In this document: positions 53,533-63,176 of the stretch, in pieces
How the letters are laid out: each line of letters begins with the position of its first letter
Numbering within the stretch: the first letter of the stretch is position 1
Source of the DNA: Chryseobacterium polytrichastri
GTDB lineage: Bacteria > Bacteroidota > Bacteroidia > Flavobacteriales > Weeksellaceae
Assembly (NCBI RefSeq): GCF_900142445.1
Contig: NZ_FRAV01000002.1
Location: 164,049-228,048 of the forward strand
Direction: 5' to 3'
DNA length: 64,000 nt
Position numbers and translations under genes: made by a program
Notes under the pieces: model-generated
What the model was told of the DNA's origin: nothing
Database searches by the model: none
What the model saw: only the letters and a program-made list of their open reading frames with translations

Positions 53533-53578
53533 GCCTCTAAGGGGCGAAATATTAATAGCGATGGATGAAATCCATGGT
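53533..53578 (+). repeat. Single REP unit between pyrB and carA
   Basis: GCCTC-TAA-GGGGC (53533-53545), linker ATTAATAGCG and ATGGAT-GAA-ATCCAT (53561-53575). Same two-hairpin layout and GAA loop as the units at 44479 and 55178. Confidence 0.75.
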
Positions 53579-53612
53579 AAAGAAAGTATAAAAAGAAAAT
53601 CTAAATAAAAAA

Positions 53613-54698
53613 ATGAAGAAAAAATTAATACTGGAGTCCGGTGAAGTATTTCATGGAGAAGGTTTCGGAGCAGAATTGGAAACTGCAGGAGAGGTGGTTT
53701 TCAATACAGGAATGACAGGTTATCAGGAATTGATTTCTGATCCTTCATACTGCGGTCAGATTGTTTGCATGACATATCCGCTTATCGGAAACTATGGGAT
53801 TAATAGAGATGACTATGAAAGTATCGAGCCTGCCATTAAAGGTCTTATTGTAAAGGAAGTTTGCGATTTACCGTCTAATTTCCGTACGCAAATGACGTTG
53901 GATGAGTTATTCAAAAAGAAAAACCTTTCAGGAATTTCAGGAATTGATACAAGAAGATTGACAAGAATTCTTCGTAATTATGGAGTGGTGAAAGGAAAAA
54001 TCGTTAATGATGATACGGATGAAAATTCAGTAGTTAGCGAATTGAAATCAACAACTTTCCCAACCAATCAAGTAGAAATGGTTTCTACAAAAACACCTTA
54101 TGCAAACCCGGGAAGAGGTTTCAAGGTTGTTTTGGTAGATTTTGGTTCTAAATTAGGAATTATCAGAGAGCTGTCTCAAAGAAACTGTGACATCATCGTA
54201 GTTTCGCAAGATACAACAGCAGAAGAAATTTTATTAATGGATCCGGATGGGATTATGCTTTCAAACGGTCCTGGTGACCCGGAAGACAATCAGCATGCAT
54301 TAGAAATGATCCGTGGATTACTAGGAAAAGTTCCAATTTTCGGAATTTGTTTAGGACACCAACTAATAGGTTTGGCTTGTGGTGCAAAAACGTTCAAGTT
54401 AAAATTCGGTCACAGAGGAGGAAATCACCCAGTGTTAGATTTAGAGAAAAATAAAGTGGCTATCACTTCTCAAAATCATGGATATGCAGTAGATCAGGAA
54501 AGTTTAAAAGGAACAGACCTAATCGAAACACATATTGCATTAAATGACCGAACCAACGAAGGATTGAAACACAAAATTCACCCTTGTTTCTCAGTTCAAT
54601 ATCACCCGGAAGCAAGCCCAGGTCCTGAAGATGCAAATTATTTATTTGATGATTTCATTCACTTAATGGAAGATTTTAAGAATAAGAAGAATCAATAA
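53613..54698 (+). CDS. carA: Carbamoyl-phosphate synthase small subunit
   Basis: A 361-residue glutaminase subunit that feeds ammonia to CarB. The N-terminal domain has GEVVFNTGMTGYQELISDPSY; the class I glutamine amidotransferase site has the nucleophile in PIFGICLGHQLIGLACG and the His/Glu pair in SVQYHPEASPGPED. Separated from pyrB by one REP unit and from carB by a transposase gene plus a REP array. Confidence 0.95.
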   Translation: MKKKLILESGEVFHGEGFGAELETAGEVVFNTGMTGYQELISDPSYCGQIVCMTYPLIGNYGINRDDYESIEPAIKGLIVKEVCDLPSNFRTQMTLDELFKKKNLSGISGIDTRRLTRILRNYGVVKGKIVNDDTDENSVVSELKSTTFPTNQVEMVSTKTPYANPGRGFKVVLVDFGSKLGIIRELSQRNCDIIVVSQDTTAEEILLMDPDGIMLSNGPGDPEDNQHALEMIRGLLGKVPIFGICLGHQLIGLACGAKTFKLKFGHRGGNHPVLDLEKNKVAITSQNHGYAVDQESLKGTDLIETHIALNDRTNEGLKHKIHPCFSVQYHPEASPGPEDANYLFDDFIHLMEDFKNKKNQ

Positions 54699-54721
54699 AT
54701 TACAAGATTGTTTAAATAAAA

Positions 54722-55168
54722 ATGTCAACTTTTCGCCAGATATATTATCAGATTGTATTTAGTACGAAGCACAGAAATCCTGTGCTAAATATGGAGAATG
54801 AAGATCAATTATATAAATACATTTGGGGAATTGTTAAAAATAAGAAGTGTACACTTTATAGGATTAATGGAATGCCGGATCATATTCATTTATTTACAGA
54901 TTTACATCCATCGGTTTCCTTAAGCAGTTTTGTAAAAGACATAAAGGTTTCAAGTAACTTATGGATAAAGCAAAGCGGATTATTTCCTGATTTTGAAGAA
55001 TGGCAAAGTGGTTATGGTGCATTTACTTATTCGGAAAGAGAAAAAGATATGATCATTAATTATATTAAAAACCAAAAAGAACATCATGAAAATGAATCTT
55101 TTGAGGTTGAATATAAAAATTTGCTGAAATCTAATGGAGTTGAATTTGATGAAAAATATCTGTGGTAA
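54722..55168 (+). mobile_element. REP-associated (RAYT-type) Y1 transposase gene
   Basis: A 148-residue IS200/IS605-superfamily Y1 transposase. The HUH motif is HIH (residues 54-56, GMPDHIHLF), the catalytic tyrosine is most likely Y114 in IINYIKNQKEHH, and EEWQSGYGAFTYS is the typical central block. Single-domain, length of RAYT proteins, and it is bordered by GAA-loop REP hairpins rather than by standard IS ends. It starts 23 bases after carA on the same strand, so it is probably expressed with the operon. All catalytic residues look intact, which is notable for a gene in a biosynthetic operon. Confidence 0.8.
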
Positions 55169-55177
55169 ATACGATTC

Positions 55178-55369
55178 AACCCATTTCATGGGTTGTGTGA
55201 AATATGATTTAACTATCAAATCCATAGGTTTCACCTACGGCTATTGAAATTCAGACGATAGGTTTCACCTAACGCTATTAAAATTCAGCCACTTCGTGGC
55301 TGCCCAACAAAAAAATGAATCAGAACCATGAAATGGTTCAATAATAATAGCCACGGATGAAATCCATGG
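55178..55369. repeat. REP array downstream of the RAYT gene
   Basis: Six short hairpins: AACCCAT-TTC-ATGGGTT (55178-55194), CCATAGGT-TTC-ACCTACGG (55222-55240), TAGGT-TTC-ACCTA (55259-55271), GCCAC-TTC-GTGGC (55288-55300), AACCAT-GAA-ATGGTT (55324-55338), CCACGGAT-GAA-ATCCATGG (55351-55369). The first four are in reverse orientation (loop TTC), the last two direct (loop GAA) with the AATAATAATAGCC linker between. This inverted arrangement is like a BIME of enterobacteria. Confidence 0.8.
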
Positions 55370-55389
55370 AATAATAAAAAAAGAAAAAA

Positions 55390-58300
55390 ATGAAAAGAAA
55401 CGATATAAAAACAATTTTAGTAATCGGTTCAGGACCTATCATCATTGGTCAGGCAGCAGAATTTGATTACGCAGGAACGCAGGCTTGTTTGTCTTTGAGA
55501 GAAGAAGGCTACAAGGTTATTTTGATCAACTCAAACCCTGCAACGATTATGACGGATGTGGAGATTGCTGATAAAGTATATATCGAGCCGATCTCTCTTC
55601 AGTTTGTAAGTCACATCATCAGAAAAGAGCGTCCAGATGCACTTTTACCAACTCTTGGTGGACAAACAGGGTTGAACATGGCGGTAGAATTGGAGAAATC
55701 AGGAATTCTTGAAGAATGTAAAGTTGAGGTTTTGGGAACGACGCTTTCTGCAATCAACAGAGCGGAAGACAGAGATTTGTTCCGTGAATTGATGAGAGAA
55801 TTGAACGAACCGGTTCCTGAATCTGATATCGTAACGACAGTGGAAGGAGCTATTGATTTTGCTAATGAAATTGGTTATCCGGTAATTGTTCGTCCTGCCT
55901 TCACGATGGGTGGAACAGGAGGTGGAATTGCTTCTACTGAAGCTGAATTGAAGGAAATTGCAGAACTAGGACTAAAATACAGCCCGGTTACGCAGTGTCT
56001 TATCGAAAGATCAATTGCAGGTTTCAAGGAAATTGAATACGAAGTAATGCGTGATGCAAACGACAACGCGATTGTAGTTTGTAACATGGAAAATATAGAT
56101 CCTGTTGGAGTTCACACAGGAGATTCTATTGTTGTGGCGCCTTCTCAGACGCTTTCAGACAGAGAATACCAGTTATTGAGAAATGCTTCTCTTAAGATCA
56201 TCAGAGCACTGGGAATTGAAGGAGGATGTAACGTACAGTTGGCTTTAGATCCGCATTCATTCGAATATTATATCATCGAAGTTAACCCAAGAGTTTCTCG
56301 TTCTTCAGCTTTAGCATCAAAAGCGACAGGATATCCGATCGCTAAAATTGCAGCTAAAATTGCAGTTGGATTAACGTTAGACGAGATCATGAATCCTGTT
56401 ACAGGTAAAACATACGCTTGTTTTGAACCAGCTTTGGATTATGTGGTAACGAAGTTCCCAAGATTTCCATTCGATAAATTCGAAACAGCAGACAGAAGAT
56501 TGTCTACTCAGATGAAAGCTACTGGAGAAGTAATGGCCATCGGAAGAAATTTCGAAGAGTCTTTACAGAAAGCAGTTCGTTCTTTGGAAACAGGATTGAG
56601 ACATTTAGGTTTAAAAACAAAACAGGCAGCAGCATTGACAGACGAAGATATCGAAAGAAGAATCAGAGTTTGTGATGACGAAAGATTGTTTATCATCTGT
56701 GATGCTTTAAGAAGAGGGTACGACTGGGAACAAATCGTAGAATGGAGTAAGATTGATAAATTCTTCATCTGGAAATTAAAGAAATTAGTTGATTTCGAAA
56801 AAGTAATTGCTGCTCATAAATTCGACAAAGAAATTTTAATTCAAGCTAAAAAATTAGGTTTCTCAGATCAGAATATTGCTCACTTATGGGAATCTACTCA
56901 AAGAGAAGTATATAACTTCAGAAAAGAGAATGGTGTAATACCGGTTTACAAAATGGTAGACACGTGTGCTGCTGAGTTTGAAAGTGAAACACCATATTTC
57001 TACGGAACTTATGAAGAAGAAAATGAGAGTGTAGTTTCGGATAAACAAAAAGTAATTGTTTTAGGTTCAGGACCTATCAGAATTGGTCAGGGTGTTGAGT
57101 TTGATTATGCTACGGTACATTCGGTTTGGGCAATCAAAGAATTGGGTTACGAAGCAATTATCATCAATAATAACCCGGAAACAGTTTCTACAGACTTCTC
57201 GATCTCAGATAAATTATACTTCGAACCATTGACGGAAGAAGATGTAATGAGCATCATTGATCTTGAAAAACCAATGGGAGTAGTGGTTCAGTTCGGAGGT
57301 CAGACAGCAATTAACTTGGCGGATAAATTGGCAAGCTACGGAGTGAAAATCTTAGGAACTTCACTGGAAGATCTTGACAGAGCTGAAAACAGAGATAAGT
57401 TTGAAAAAGCACTTCAGGAAATGGGGATTCCTCAGCCTTTAGGAAAAACATCAACTTCAAAAGAAGAAGCGATAAAAATTGCTAACGAAATCGGATATCC
57501 GGTATTAGTTCGTCCAAGCTACGTGCTAGGAGGTAGAGCAATGGAAATTGTGTATACGGAAAGCGAATTGGCACATTATATGGAGTTTGCGGTAGACGCA
57601 AGTCCTGATCAGCCGGTTTTAGTAGACCGCTATATCACAGGTAAAGAAGTTGAAGTAGACGCAATCTGCGACGGTGAAACGGTAGTGATTCCAGGAATTA
57701 TGGAGCATATCGAAAGAGCCGGGGTTCACTCAGGAGACTCAATTGCAGTATATCCACCACAAAATGTTACTCAGGAGGAACTGGATATTTTAGTAGATTA
57801 CACTGAAAGATTAGCTAAAGGGTTGAATGTGATTGGATTGATGAATATTCAATATGTTTTACTTGATGGGAATGTTTATGTGATCGAAGTAAATCCACGT
57901 TCATCAAGAACGGTTCCTTTCTTATCTAAAATTACGGAAGTTCCGATGGCAAATCTAGCGACAAAAGCTATTTTGGGTCAAAAACTGAAAGATTTAGGTT
58001 ACAAAAACGGACTGGTTCCGAACAAAGAAGGAGTCTTTGTAAAAGTTCCTGTGTTCTCTTTCTCTAAACTAACGAAAGTTGATATCTCTCTAGGACCAGA
58101 AATGAAGTCTACAGGAGAGGTTATGGGGAAAGATACGACTTTGGAAAAAGCACTTTACAAAGGGTTGATTGCTGCAGGAAGAAAAGTTCCGATGCACGGT
58201 TCAATCTTGTTTACGGTAGCTGATAAACACAAGCAGGAAGCAGCTGATTTAGCAGCAAGGTTCCATGAAGTTGGTTTCAGAATTTGGGCAACTGAAGGAA

Positions 58301-58569
58301 CAGCTAAATTCTTTGCTGAACAAGGAATTCCTTGTAAAATAGGATACAAAATCGGAGAAGAAAGTGTAAATCTGATCGATTTAATCCAGAAAGGAAAAGT
58401 ACAATATGTTGTTAACACCATGACAAAAGGAAAACAAGTTGAAAGAGACGGTTTCCAAATCAGAAGAATGAGTGTTGAAAACGGTGTTCCTTGTTTAACA
58501 TCAATGGATACGGTTGAAGCAATTCTAAAAGTAATTGAAAGTATGAGTTTCAAAATGGAAACGATGTAA
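55390..58569 (+). CDS. carB: Carbamoyl-phosphate synthase large subunit
   Basis: A 1059-residue enzyme making carbamoyl phosphate from bicarbonate, ammonia and two ATP. Two homologous ATP-grasp halves are clear: [20 protein letters not shown] and [20 protein letters not shown] begin them, with [11 protein letters not shown] in the first and [13 protein letters not shown] in the second. The C-terminal MGS-like domain (about 935-1059) is the allosteric site. Product serves both PyrB and ArgF'. Its own terminator follows. Confidence 0.96.
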   Translation: MKRNDIKTILVIGSGPIIIGQAAEFDYAGTQACLSLREEGYKVILINSNPATIMTDVEIADKVYIEPISLQFVSHIIRKERPDALLPTLGGQTGLNMAVELEKSGILEECKVEVLGTTLSAINRAEDRDLFRELMRELNEPVPESDIVTTVEGAIDFANEIGYPVIVRPAFTMGGTGGGIASTEAELKEIAELGLKYSPVTQCLIERSIAGFKEIEYEVMRDANDNAIVVCNMENIDPVGVHTGDSIVVAPSQTLSDREYQLLRNASLKIIRALGIEGGCNVQLALDPHSFEYYIIEVNPRVSRSSALASKATGYPIAKIAAKIAVGLTLDEIMNPVTGKTYACFEPALDYVVTKFPRFPFDKFETADRRLSTQMKATGEVMAIGRNFEESLQKAVRSLETGLRHLGLKTKQAAALTDEDIERRIRVCDDERLFIICDALRRGYDWEQIVEWSKIDKFFIWKLKKLVDFEKVIAAHKFDKEILIQAKKLGFSDQNIAHLWESTQREVYNFRKENGVIPVYKMVDTCAAEFESETPYFYGTYEEENESVVSDKQKVIVLGSGPIRIGQGVEFDYATVHSVWAIKELGYEAIIINNNPETVSTDFSISDKLYFEPLTEEDVMSIIDLEKPMGVVVQFGGQTAINLADKLASYGVKILGTSLEDLDRAENRDKFEKALQEMGIPQPLGKTSTSKEEAIKIANEIGYPVLVRPSYVLGGRAMEIVYTESELAHYMEFAVDASPDQPVLVDRYITGKEVEVDAICDGETVVIPGIMEHIERAGVHSGDSIAVYPPQNVTQEELDILVDYTERLAKGLNVIGLMNIQYVLLDGNVYVIEVNPRSSRTVPFLSKITEVPMANLATKAILGQKLKDLGYKNGLVPNKEGVFVKVPVFSFSKLTKVDISLGPEMKSTGEVMGKDTTLEKALYKGLIAAGRKVPMHGSILFTVADKHKQEAADLAARFHEVGFRIWATEGTAKFFAEQGIPCKIGYKIGEESVNLIDLIQKGKVQYVVNTMTKGKQVERDGFQIRRMSVENGVPCLTSMDTVEAILKVIESMSFKMETM

Positions 58570-58591
58570 TTTCGAACTAAAATATAAGTTT

Positions 58592-58625
58592 AATCCTCGT
58601 AAGTTTTCTTGCGAGGATTTTTTGT
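58592..58625 (+). terminator. Terminator of the pyrB-carAB operon
   Basis: AATCCTCGTAAG pairs with CTTGCGAGGATT (one G-U) over a TTTT loop and is followed by TTTTTTG. Confidence 0.85.
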
Positions 58626-58680
58626 TTGAAGGTGTATAGAAATTTATAGACTTTAAGAAAAATAATAAACCTGAATATAT

Positions 58681-58688
58681 TATATTTG
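58681..58688 (+). promoter_or_regulatory. Putative -7 promoter box of the 58725 gene
   Basis: TATATTTG matches TAnnTTTG and lies 36 bases before the ATG at 58725. The chosen start is supported because the frame extension to 58686 would begin inside the box. Confidence 0.5.
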
Positions 58689-58724
58689 AACATTAGTTCT
58701 AACACTAATAAAAACTATAACCTA

Positions 58725-59579
58725 ATGAAACATCTATTTTTCTATTGTATTGCTTTCAGTGTATTTGGAAGTATGACTTTATTTTCACAAACTAAAAGTA
58801 ATATTGAAATTTATCAGGAAGCAAACACTTTACTCCAAAAAGATAAAGTAGAAGATGCTTACAAACTTTATAAAGAGCTATATTCTAAAGTCAGTGAAAA
58901 GGATACGTTGAAAAGCTATGTAACTTGGTATTATTTAAATACTTCTACTGCCTTAGAAAAAGAGAATGGGATGAATCAAAAGTTTGATAAATCATTAGAT
59001 TATAGTTTGGAAAGTTTGAAGCTTATACAAGAAAACAAGAAATATTTTGATGAAAAATTTGCACAAAGAGAACCTTGGATGATTAAAAACGTTATTCTAT
59101 CATACTCAGGATTAAATAATTTGACAAAAGCAAAAGAATATAAGTCAGTTTTATATAAACTTTATAAAGAGAATAAACTTCCAGAAGGAATTGATGAATA
59201 TTTTAATTTTGATTTTTTCAAACTTGGAGACAAAAATATTTGGGGGTATGAATGGTACCCTGAATTACCTGAAAACAGATCTTCCTCGAGTTTTACAAAA
59301 GTGGTATATTATATTTACAATACAAATTCAGATGGTTCTGATAAAGATCAACTATACAGATTTCATGTATTGATGTATCATCAAGATCCTAAAAATGCAA
59401 AGTTTGATTATATTTTAGAAAGACAGATTGAAACCGATGACGCAACGGTAAGTGGTTCTTATTATCAATATACTTATCAAAAAGAAATTGATTACAAGAA
59501 ACTTAGAAATGATATCATTGAAATTGTAAGCCAGAATATTGAACCAAGTAGTAAAAGAATAATGCCAAAAAGAAAATAG
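58725..59579 (+). CDS. Secreted hypothetical protein with TPR-like helices
   Basis: A 284-residue protein with a signal peptide (MKHLFFYCIAFSVFGSMTLF, then SQ). The first 130 mature residues are helical with a TPR-like spacing (EIYQEANTLLQKDKVEDAYK, LESLKLIQENKKYFDEKFAQ). The rest is a mixed domain with many aromatics (KNIWGYEWYPELPENRSSSS, YYIYNTNSDGSDKDQLYRFH). No T9SS tail. I do not recognise the family. It begins a set of small genes of unknown role. Confidence 0.7.
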   Translation: MKHLFFYCIAFSVFGSMTLFSQTKSNIEIYQEANTLLQKDKVEDAYKLYKELYSKVSEKDTLKSYVTWYYLNTSTALEKENGMNQKFDKSLDYSLESLKLIQENKKYFDEKFAQREPWMIKNVILSYSGLNNLTKAKEYKSVLYKLYKENKLPEGIDEYFNFDFFKLGDKNIWGYEWYPELPENRSSSSFTKVVYYIYNTNSDGSDKDQLYRFHVLMYHQDPKNAKFDYILERQIETDDATVSGSYYQYTYQKEIDYKKLRNDIIEIVSQNIEPSSKRIMPKRK

Positions 59580-59666
59580 TAATAATTTTCTGAACTTAAT
59601 TGTTGATCATTTATGAGGATCAATAAAGGTTTACATATTATTTATGCTTTTTAACACTTCTTTTTT

Positions 59667-60263
59667 ATGAAAAACTATATGAAACCCAAATTATTACTAT
59701 TTTTTATATTCATTTTTATAACATGCTCAAGTCAATCTATAGCTGATATTCATAATATTGATACAGATTTGATTATTACCAAAATTATTGAAAGTAATAG
59801 AGCCAAAGTTCAAAAAAATGATGCTAATAAAATTGTGCAACAATTCAAAAAAATTGAGAGGTCTTTAACCACCAATACAACTCCAAATGAATTTGAGGGC
59901 TTGTTCGTTTCCATGGGAGTTGATGGGATGCCAAATTTTAAATTAAAGAAAATAATTACAAAAGACGATTATGAATATTTTTTATTGCAATCTCAGAATA
60001 CTGATCCAACAGAAATTAGTGATGCTTTAAAAAAGAAATATAATTTTGATTTGCTAGAAAACGTTTTGGGTGACAGAGAGAAAGAGAAACGGTATGAATA
60101 TTACCAATTTACAAAACCTTACTTTTCAAAAGACCATCAAAAAGCATATATTGAAGTAGAGTATTATTCTGCTGGAATTTATGGTGATGGGATGGCATAT
60201 ATTTTGGAAAAAATTAATGGCGAGTGGGTAATCGTAAGAGGATTGAACTTATGGATTACGTAA
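59667..60263 (+). CDS. Secreted or lipid-anchored hypothetical protein
   Basis: A 198-residue protein with an N-terminal hydrophobic segment ending FIFITCSSQS; the cysteine could be a lipoprotein site, though the lipobox (FITC) is weak. Two starts are possible, 59667 or 59679. The C-terminal part (HQKAYIEVEYYSAGIYGDGM, AYILEKINGEWVIVRG) looks like a small beta domain of the type found in uncharacterised flavobacterial proteins. Function unknown. Confidence 0.65.
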   Translation: MKNYMKPKLLLFFIFIFITCSSQSIADIHNIDTDLIITKIIESNRAKVQKNDANKIVQQFKKIERSLTTNTTPNEFEGLFVSMGVDGMPNFKLKKIITKDDYEYFLLQSQNTDPTEISDALKKKYNFDLLENVLGDREKEKRYEYYQFTKPYFSKDHQKAYIEVEYYSAGIYGDGMAYILEKINGEWVIVRGLNLWIT

Positions 60264-60415
60264 AGAGAAATTTTTCTCCAAGATTACTAAGAATATATAG
60301 ACCATTAAAATAAGAGTTCTTAAAAGTGTAACCCTAATTATTTTTTAAAGTGTAGCCCTGTTTTTTTTCAAGTTTTAAATAATTTCGTTCTCTGAAAATT
60401 AAAATATAAATAAAA
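60264..60415. other. Spacer with a short direct repeat
   Basis: The phrase AAAGTGTAACCCT (about 60324) recurs as AAAGTGTAGCCCT (about 60345), and GAGAAATTTTTCTCC just after the upstream gene is a small palindrome. No gene. The promoter of the GNAT gene cannot be fixed. Confidence 0.35.
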
Positions 60416-61012
60416 ATGTGGTTTAAAGAAGTGATTTTAGAGACGGATCGTGTAAAACTTGTTCCGATTAGTGAAACTCATAAAAATGATCTTATTGCAG
60501 CTTCGGAAGACGGAGATTTATCAGACCTTTGGTTTACTTCAATCCCTCAAAAAGATAATTTTGACAGCTATATAGCCAAGGCAATTGATGATTTTAAGCA
60601 GGATAAAGGACTGGCGTTTGTGGTGATTGATAAAAAAAATAATAAGATTATCGGGACGACAAGATATATCAATGCTACCCCGGAACACAGAAGATTGGAA
60701 ATAGGATTTACCTGGTACGCAAAATCTTATCAGAAAACGTATGTGAATACAGAATGCAAATTATTGTTACTTACCCACGCATTTGAAGTCCTAAAAGCTG
60801 TTGCGGTAGAATTCAGAACAAATTGGTACAATTTCCAATCGAGGAATGCTATTGCGAGGTTGGGGGCAAAGCAGGACGGAGTTCTTCGAAACCACCAAAT
60901 CATGCCGGATGGTTCTTTGCGTGATACGGTAGTTTTTTCAATTCTTGAAAGTGAATGGCTTGCGTGTAAGTGTTCATTATATTACAAAATAGATCAAATG
61001 AACAAAATCTAA
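60416..61012 (+). CDS. GNAT acetyltransferase, RimJ/RimL type
   Basis: A 198-residue acetyltransferase of the ribosomal-protein-serine acetyltransferase type: a start of ILETDRVKLVPISETHKNDL, the acetyl-CoA region IIGTTRYINATPEHRRLEIG, and the C-terminal FRTNWYNFQSRNAIARLGAK then QDGVLRNH. Acetyl-CoA is the donor; the acceptor is unknown. The tail from about residue 183 (WLACKCSLYYKIDQMNKI) departs from the family and may be a late extension. Stands alone. Confidence 0.82.
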   Translation: MWFKEVILETDRVKLVPISETHKNDLIAASEDGDLSDLWFTSIPQKDNFDSYIAKAIDDFKQDKGLAFVVIDKKNNKIIGTTRYINATPEHRRLEIGFTWYAKSYQKTYVNTECKLLLLTHAFEVLKAVAVEFRTNWYNFQSRNAIARLGAKQDGVLRNHQIMPDGSLRDTVVFSILESEWLACKCSLYYKIDQMNKI

Positions 61013-61044
61013 ATTTAAATAATCAATATTAAAATACTTATCCT

Positions 61045-61072
61045 TTCTTGCGATTATAGCGGAGAGGATTTT
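61045..61072 (+). terminator. Probable terminator after the GNAT gene
   Basis: ATCCTTTC pairs with GAGAGGAT over the TTGCGATTATAGCG segment (itself partly paired), followed by TTTTTTA. Confidence 0.55.
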
Positions 61073-61291
61073 TTATGAGCTAAATTTTAGAATATAAAAC
61101 ATTTAGAGCTTGTTTAACTCTATTGAGTAATCATCAGTAAAAATGCAATCTTATTTTTATTAATATTGGCTACACTTACCATGGCTGTCAACAAAATCAT
61201 TTTACCTCACAACGTGCCTCTTGATTCCTTTTACTTCTTTATATCCAAATAAGGTAAAAGGCTTCATTGGCAGATTATTTTTTAATAGTAT

Positions 61292-61738
61292 TTACCTTTT
61301 ATTGTGTCGCCAATGAATAAACTTACTGGTTGATTCCGGATCGCTTTTAAACCAAAGATCCATATCCTTTAAAAGTTCTGCGTTTTCCTTGGATACGATC
61401 ACATTATCTTTAAGAAGTTGTTGTTTATATTCCTTTTTTATTTCTGTCTTAGTTTCTGCAGTTTTGGAATAAACAAAAAAGAATACAGAAAAACTTAGTA
61501 CAAGCATTACAAAAGAAGATAGCCAAACATATAAACTTAATTTTGGTATTTTTAATCTCGAATTTAGACGATTTATATTTTCTTCTGTTTTTTCTTTATA
61601 GAAAGAATTTAAATAACTCAAGTCAGGCTCTATGCGCATAGTTTTGAGTTCTTCAATTTTATGTTCAAGTTGTGTTATAGCCTGTTCAATTTCAGCGGAT
61701 AATGATTTCGATAATTCCTGATTGTTATAATCTATCAT
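61292..61738 (-). CDS. Small single-pass membrane protein with coiled coil
   Basis: A 148-residue protein. Residues about 12-65 are a charged helix with heptads (SAEIEQAITQLEHKIEELKT), then one membrane helix near 73-95 (LYVWLSSFVMLVLSFSVFFF) and a polar tail with a positively charged end (KFIHWRHNKR). The topology suggests a cytoplasmic coiled coil. Family not recognised. It is the only minus-strand gene in this part, and a T13 tract lies about 50 bases upstream of its start. Confidence 0.6.
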   Translation of the reverse strand: MIDYNNQELSKSLSAEIEQAITQLEHKIEELKTMRIEPDLSYLNSFYKEKTEENINRLNSRLKIPKLSLYVWLSSFVMLVLSFSVFFFVYSKTAETKTEIKKEYKQQLLKDNVIVSKENAELLKDMDLWFKSDPESTSKFIHWRHNKR

Positions 61739-61784
61739 TTTAAATATTTAAGATGATAAATTTAGAATTTATTCTCTTATATAA

Positions 61785-61797
61785 TTTTTTTTTTTTT
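61785..61797. repeat. T13 homopolymer in an intergenic region
   Basis: Thirteen Ts lie between the divergent genes at 61292-61738 (minus) and 61960-62175 (plus). Such a run is long enough to slip during replication and would change promoter spacing for the minus-strand gene if it separates the -33 and -7 elements; those elements could not be located. Confidence 0.5.
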
Positions 61798-61908
61798 GAC
61801 ATTAAAGACAACTATGGTTTTTTAGAAATCTTTTTATACTTATGCAAACATAAGTAATATAGGTATTTAACATAAAAAAATAATTCCCACACAAAAGGAT
61901 TTATTTTA

Positions 61909-61916
61909 TATTTTTG
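61909..61916 (+). promoter_or_regulatory. Putative -7 promoter box of the small secreted peptide gene
   Basis: TATTTTTG matches TAnnTTTG, 43 bases before the ATG at 61960. Confidence 0.5.
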
Positions 61917-61959
61917 AAGTCAGTTTTTAAATTAATAAATAATCATTAAAACAACAATT

Positions 61960-62175
61960 ATGAAAAAAACATTATTAGTAGGAGCTTTATTAGTAGCTGG
62001 AGTAGTTAGCGCTTTCCCTTTCAGAACTTCTTGTGGAAAAGTTCTTCAAATTAGCCAATCGATAGCTGATCATATGAATAATTCGCAATTAGCAGGTTAT
62101 CTAACAGATGTAAATAGCGGAGCATGCCCTCAACATGCAGGTTCTACAGTTATCACTACTATTTATTCTCACTAA
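61960..62175 (+). CDS. Small secreted peptide with two cysteines
   Basis: A 71-residue protein: signal peptide MKKTLLVGALLVAGVVSAF, then about 52 residues with just two cysteines (RTSCGKV and SGACPQH), which could form one disulfide. Compact, no T9SS tail. It has a promoter and its own terminator, and is followed by a GLPGLI-family gene. Similar small exported peptides with varied sequence are frequent in Chryseobacterium, usually in clusters, but their role is unknown. Confidence 0.7.
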   Translation: MKKTLLVGALLVAGVVSAFPFRTSCGKVLQISQSIADHMNNSQLAGYLTDVNSGACPQHAGSTVITTIYSH

Positions 62176-62193
62176 GATTAAAAGAATAATTTT

Positions 62194-62224
62194 AGACCGT
62201 CATTAATAGTGGCGGTCTTTTTAC
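62194..62224 (+). terminator. Terminator of the small peptide gene
   Basis: AGACCG (62194-62199) pairs with CGGTCT (62213-62218) and is followed by TTTTT. Confidence 0.8.
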
Positions 62225-62246
62225 ATTTAACGTATAAATTTATTTA

Positions 62247-63026
62247 ATGAAGAAATTTATAATATTTATTAATTTATTAATTGTAACAACAATATTTTCT
62301 CAAAAAAAGTTTGATGTTCTTTATGAAGCGGATTATAAATTAAATTACAAACTTTATAATAATAGTAATTTTAAAAAAGAAACAACTTTTGCTCTTCTTA
62401 TGAATAAATCTTCATCATATTTTAAAAATATGAATAAGTACATTGGAGACTCGCTTGAAGCAGAAAAAAAAATGAAAGATGTTAAGCAAGCTATGCAATA
62501 TGTTACAGATTTTAACGAAACAATTGGTACAACAGATGCGAGGCTATTTGTAACTACTGAAATTAACTATGTTTCCTATGATTATGAAGAAGCTAACAGT
62601 ATTAGTTGGAAAATTAAAAATGAATTTAAAACAGTTTTAGGTTATAAATCTCAAAAAGCTGAAACAATTAAATATGGTAGAACTTGGATAGCTTGGTTTG
62701 CAACTGATATTCCATTTCAATACGGCCCATATAAGTTTAACGGCTTACCAGGTTTAATTACTGAGCTATACGATACTAAAGATGATTATCATTATACTCT
62801 TTATACATTTAGAAAAAGAAAATATACTTGTAAATCAGCTAATATAGCAGTTAATTCAAAAAAAACAACTAAGGAAAAAGTAATTGATGTTTTTAAAAAT
62901 AGGGTTGCAAATAGAATGAGAATACATGAGCAATATCTTGAAGATAAAAACGATATTGAAATGATAAGGAGAAACTCTGAAGAAGCTGAAAAATCATTTA
63001 ATCCAATTGAACTTAGTATTAACTAA
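62247..63026 (+). CDS. GLPGLI-family secreted protein
   Basis: A 259-residue protein with a signal peptide (MKKFIIFINLLIVTTIFSQ) and the family motif in PYKFNGLPGLITELYDTKDD (about residues 165-185). The preceding part has the usual beta-rich layout (VLGYKSQKAETIKYGRTWIA then WFATDIPFQYGPY). The family is nearly restricted to Bacteroidetes and has no proven function; it often lies next to TonB-dependent receptors or small exported peptides, as here. Confidence 0.85.
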   Translation: MKKFIIFINLLIVTTIFSQKKFDVLYEADYKLNYKLYNNSNFKKETTFALLMNKSSSYFKNMNKYIGDSLEAEKKMKDVKQAMQYVTDFNETIGTTDARLFVTTEINYVSYDYEEANSISWKIKNEFKTVLGYKSQKAETIKYGRTWIAWFATDIPFQYGPYKFNGLPGLITELYDTKDDYHYTLYTFRKRKYTCKSANIAVNSKKTTKEKVIDVFKNRVANRMRIHEQYLEDKNDIEMIRRNSEEAEKSFNPIELSIN

Positions 63027-63031
63027 ATTAT

Positions 63032-63063
63032 AAAAAAGCGCTTTATAGTAGCGCTTTTTTTAT
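63032..63063 (+). terminator. Terminator of the GLPGLI gene
   Basis: AAAAAAGCGC (63032-63041) pairs with GCGCTTTTTT (63051-63060) over a 9-base loop. Confidence 0.85.
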
Positions 63064-63176
63064 ATCATAATCTTGGAGCCTGTTTAAATTTAGAAATTTA
63101 AATAGATTCTAATTACTTTAAAAAGAAAACCATGTAAGAAAGTAGCTGTTTCAATTGTCTTATAATAAAATTAAGC

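Noticed and set aside
44470..55370. CRISPR array, because of repeated short units with hairpins
   Set aside because: Units are not regularly spaced, have no unique spacers of constant length, and no cas genes occur in the window.
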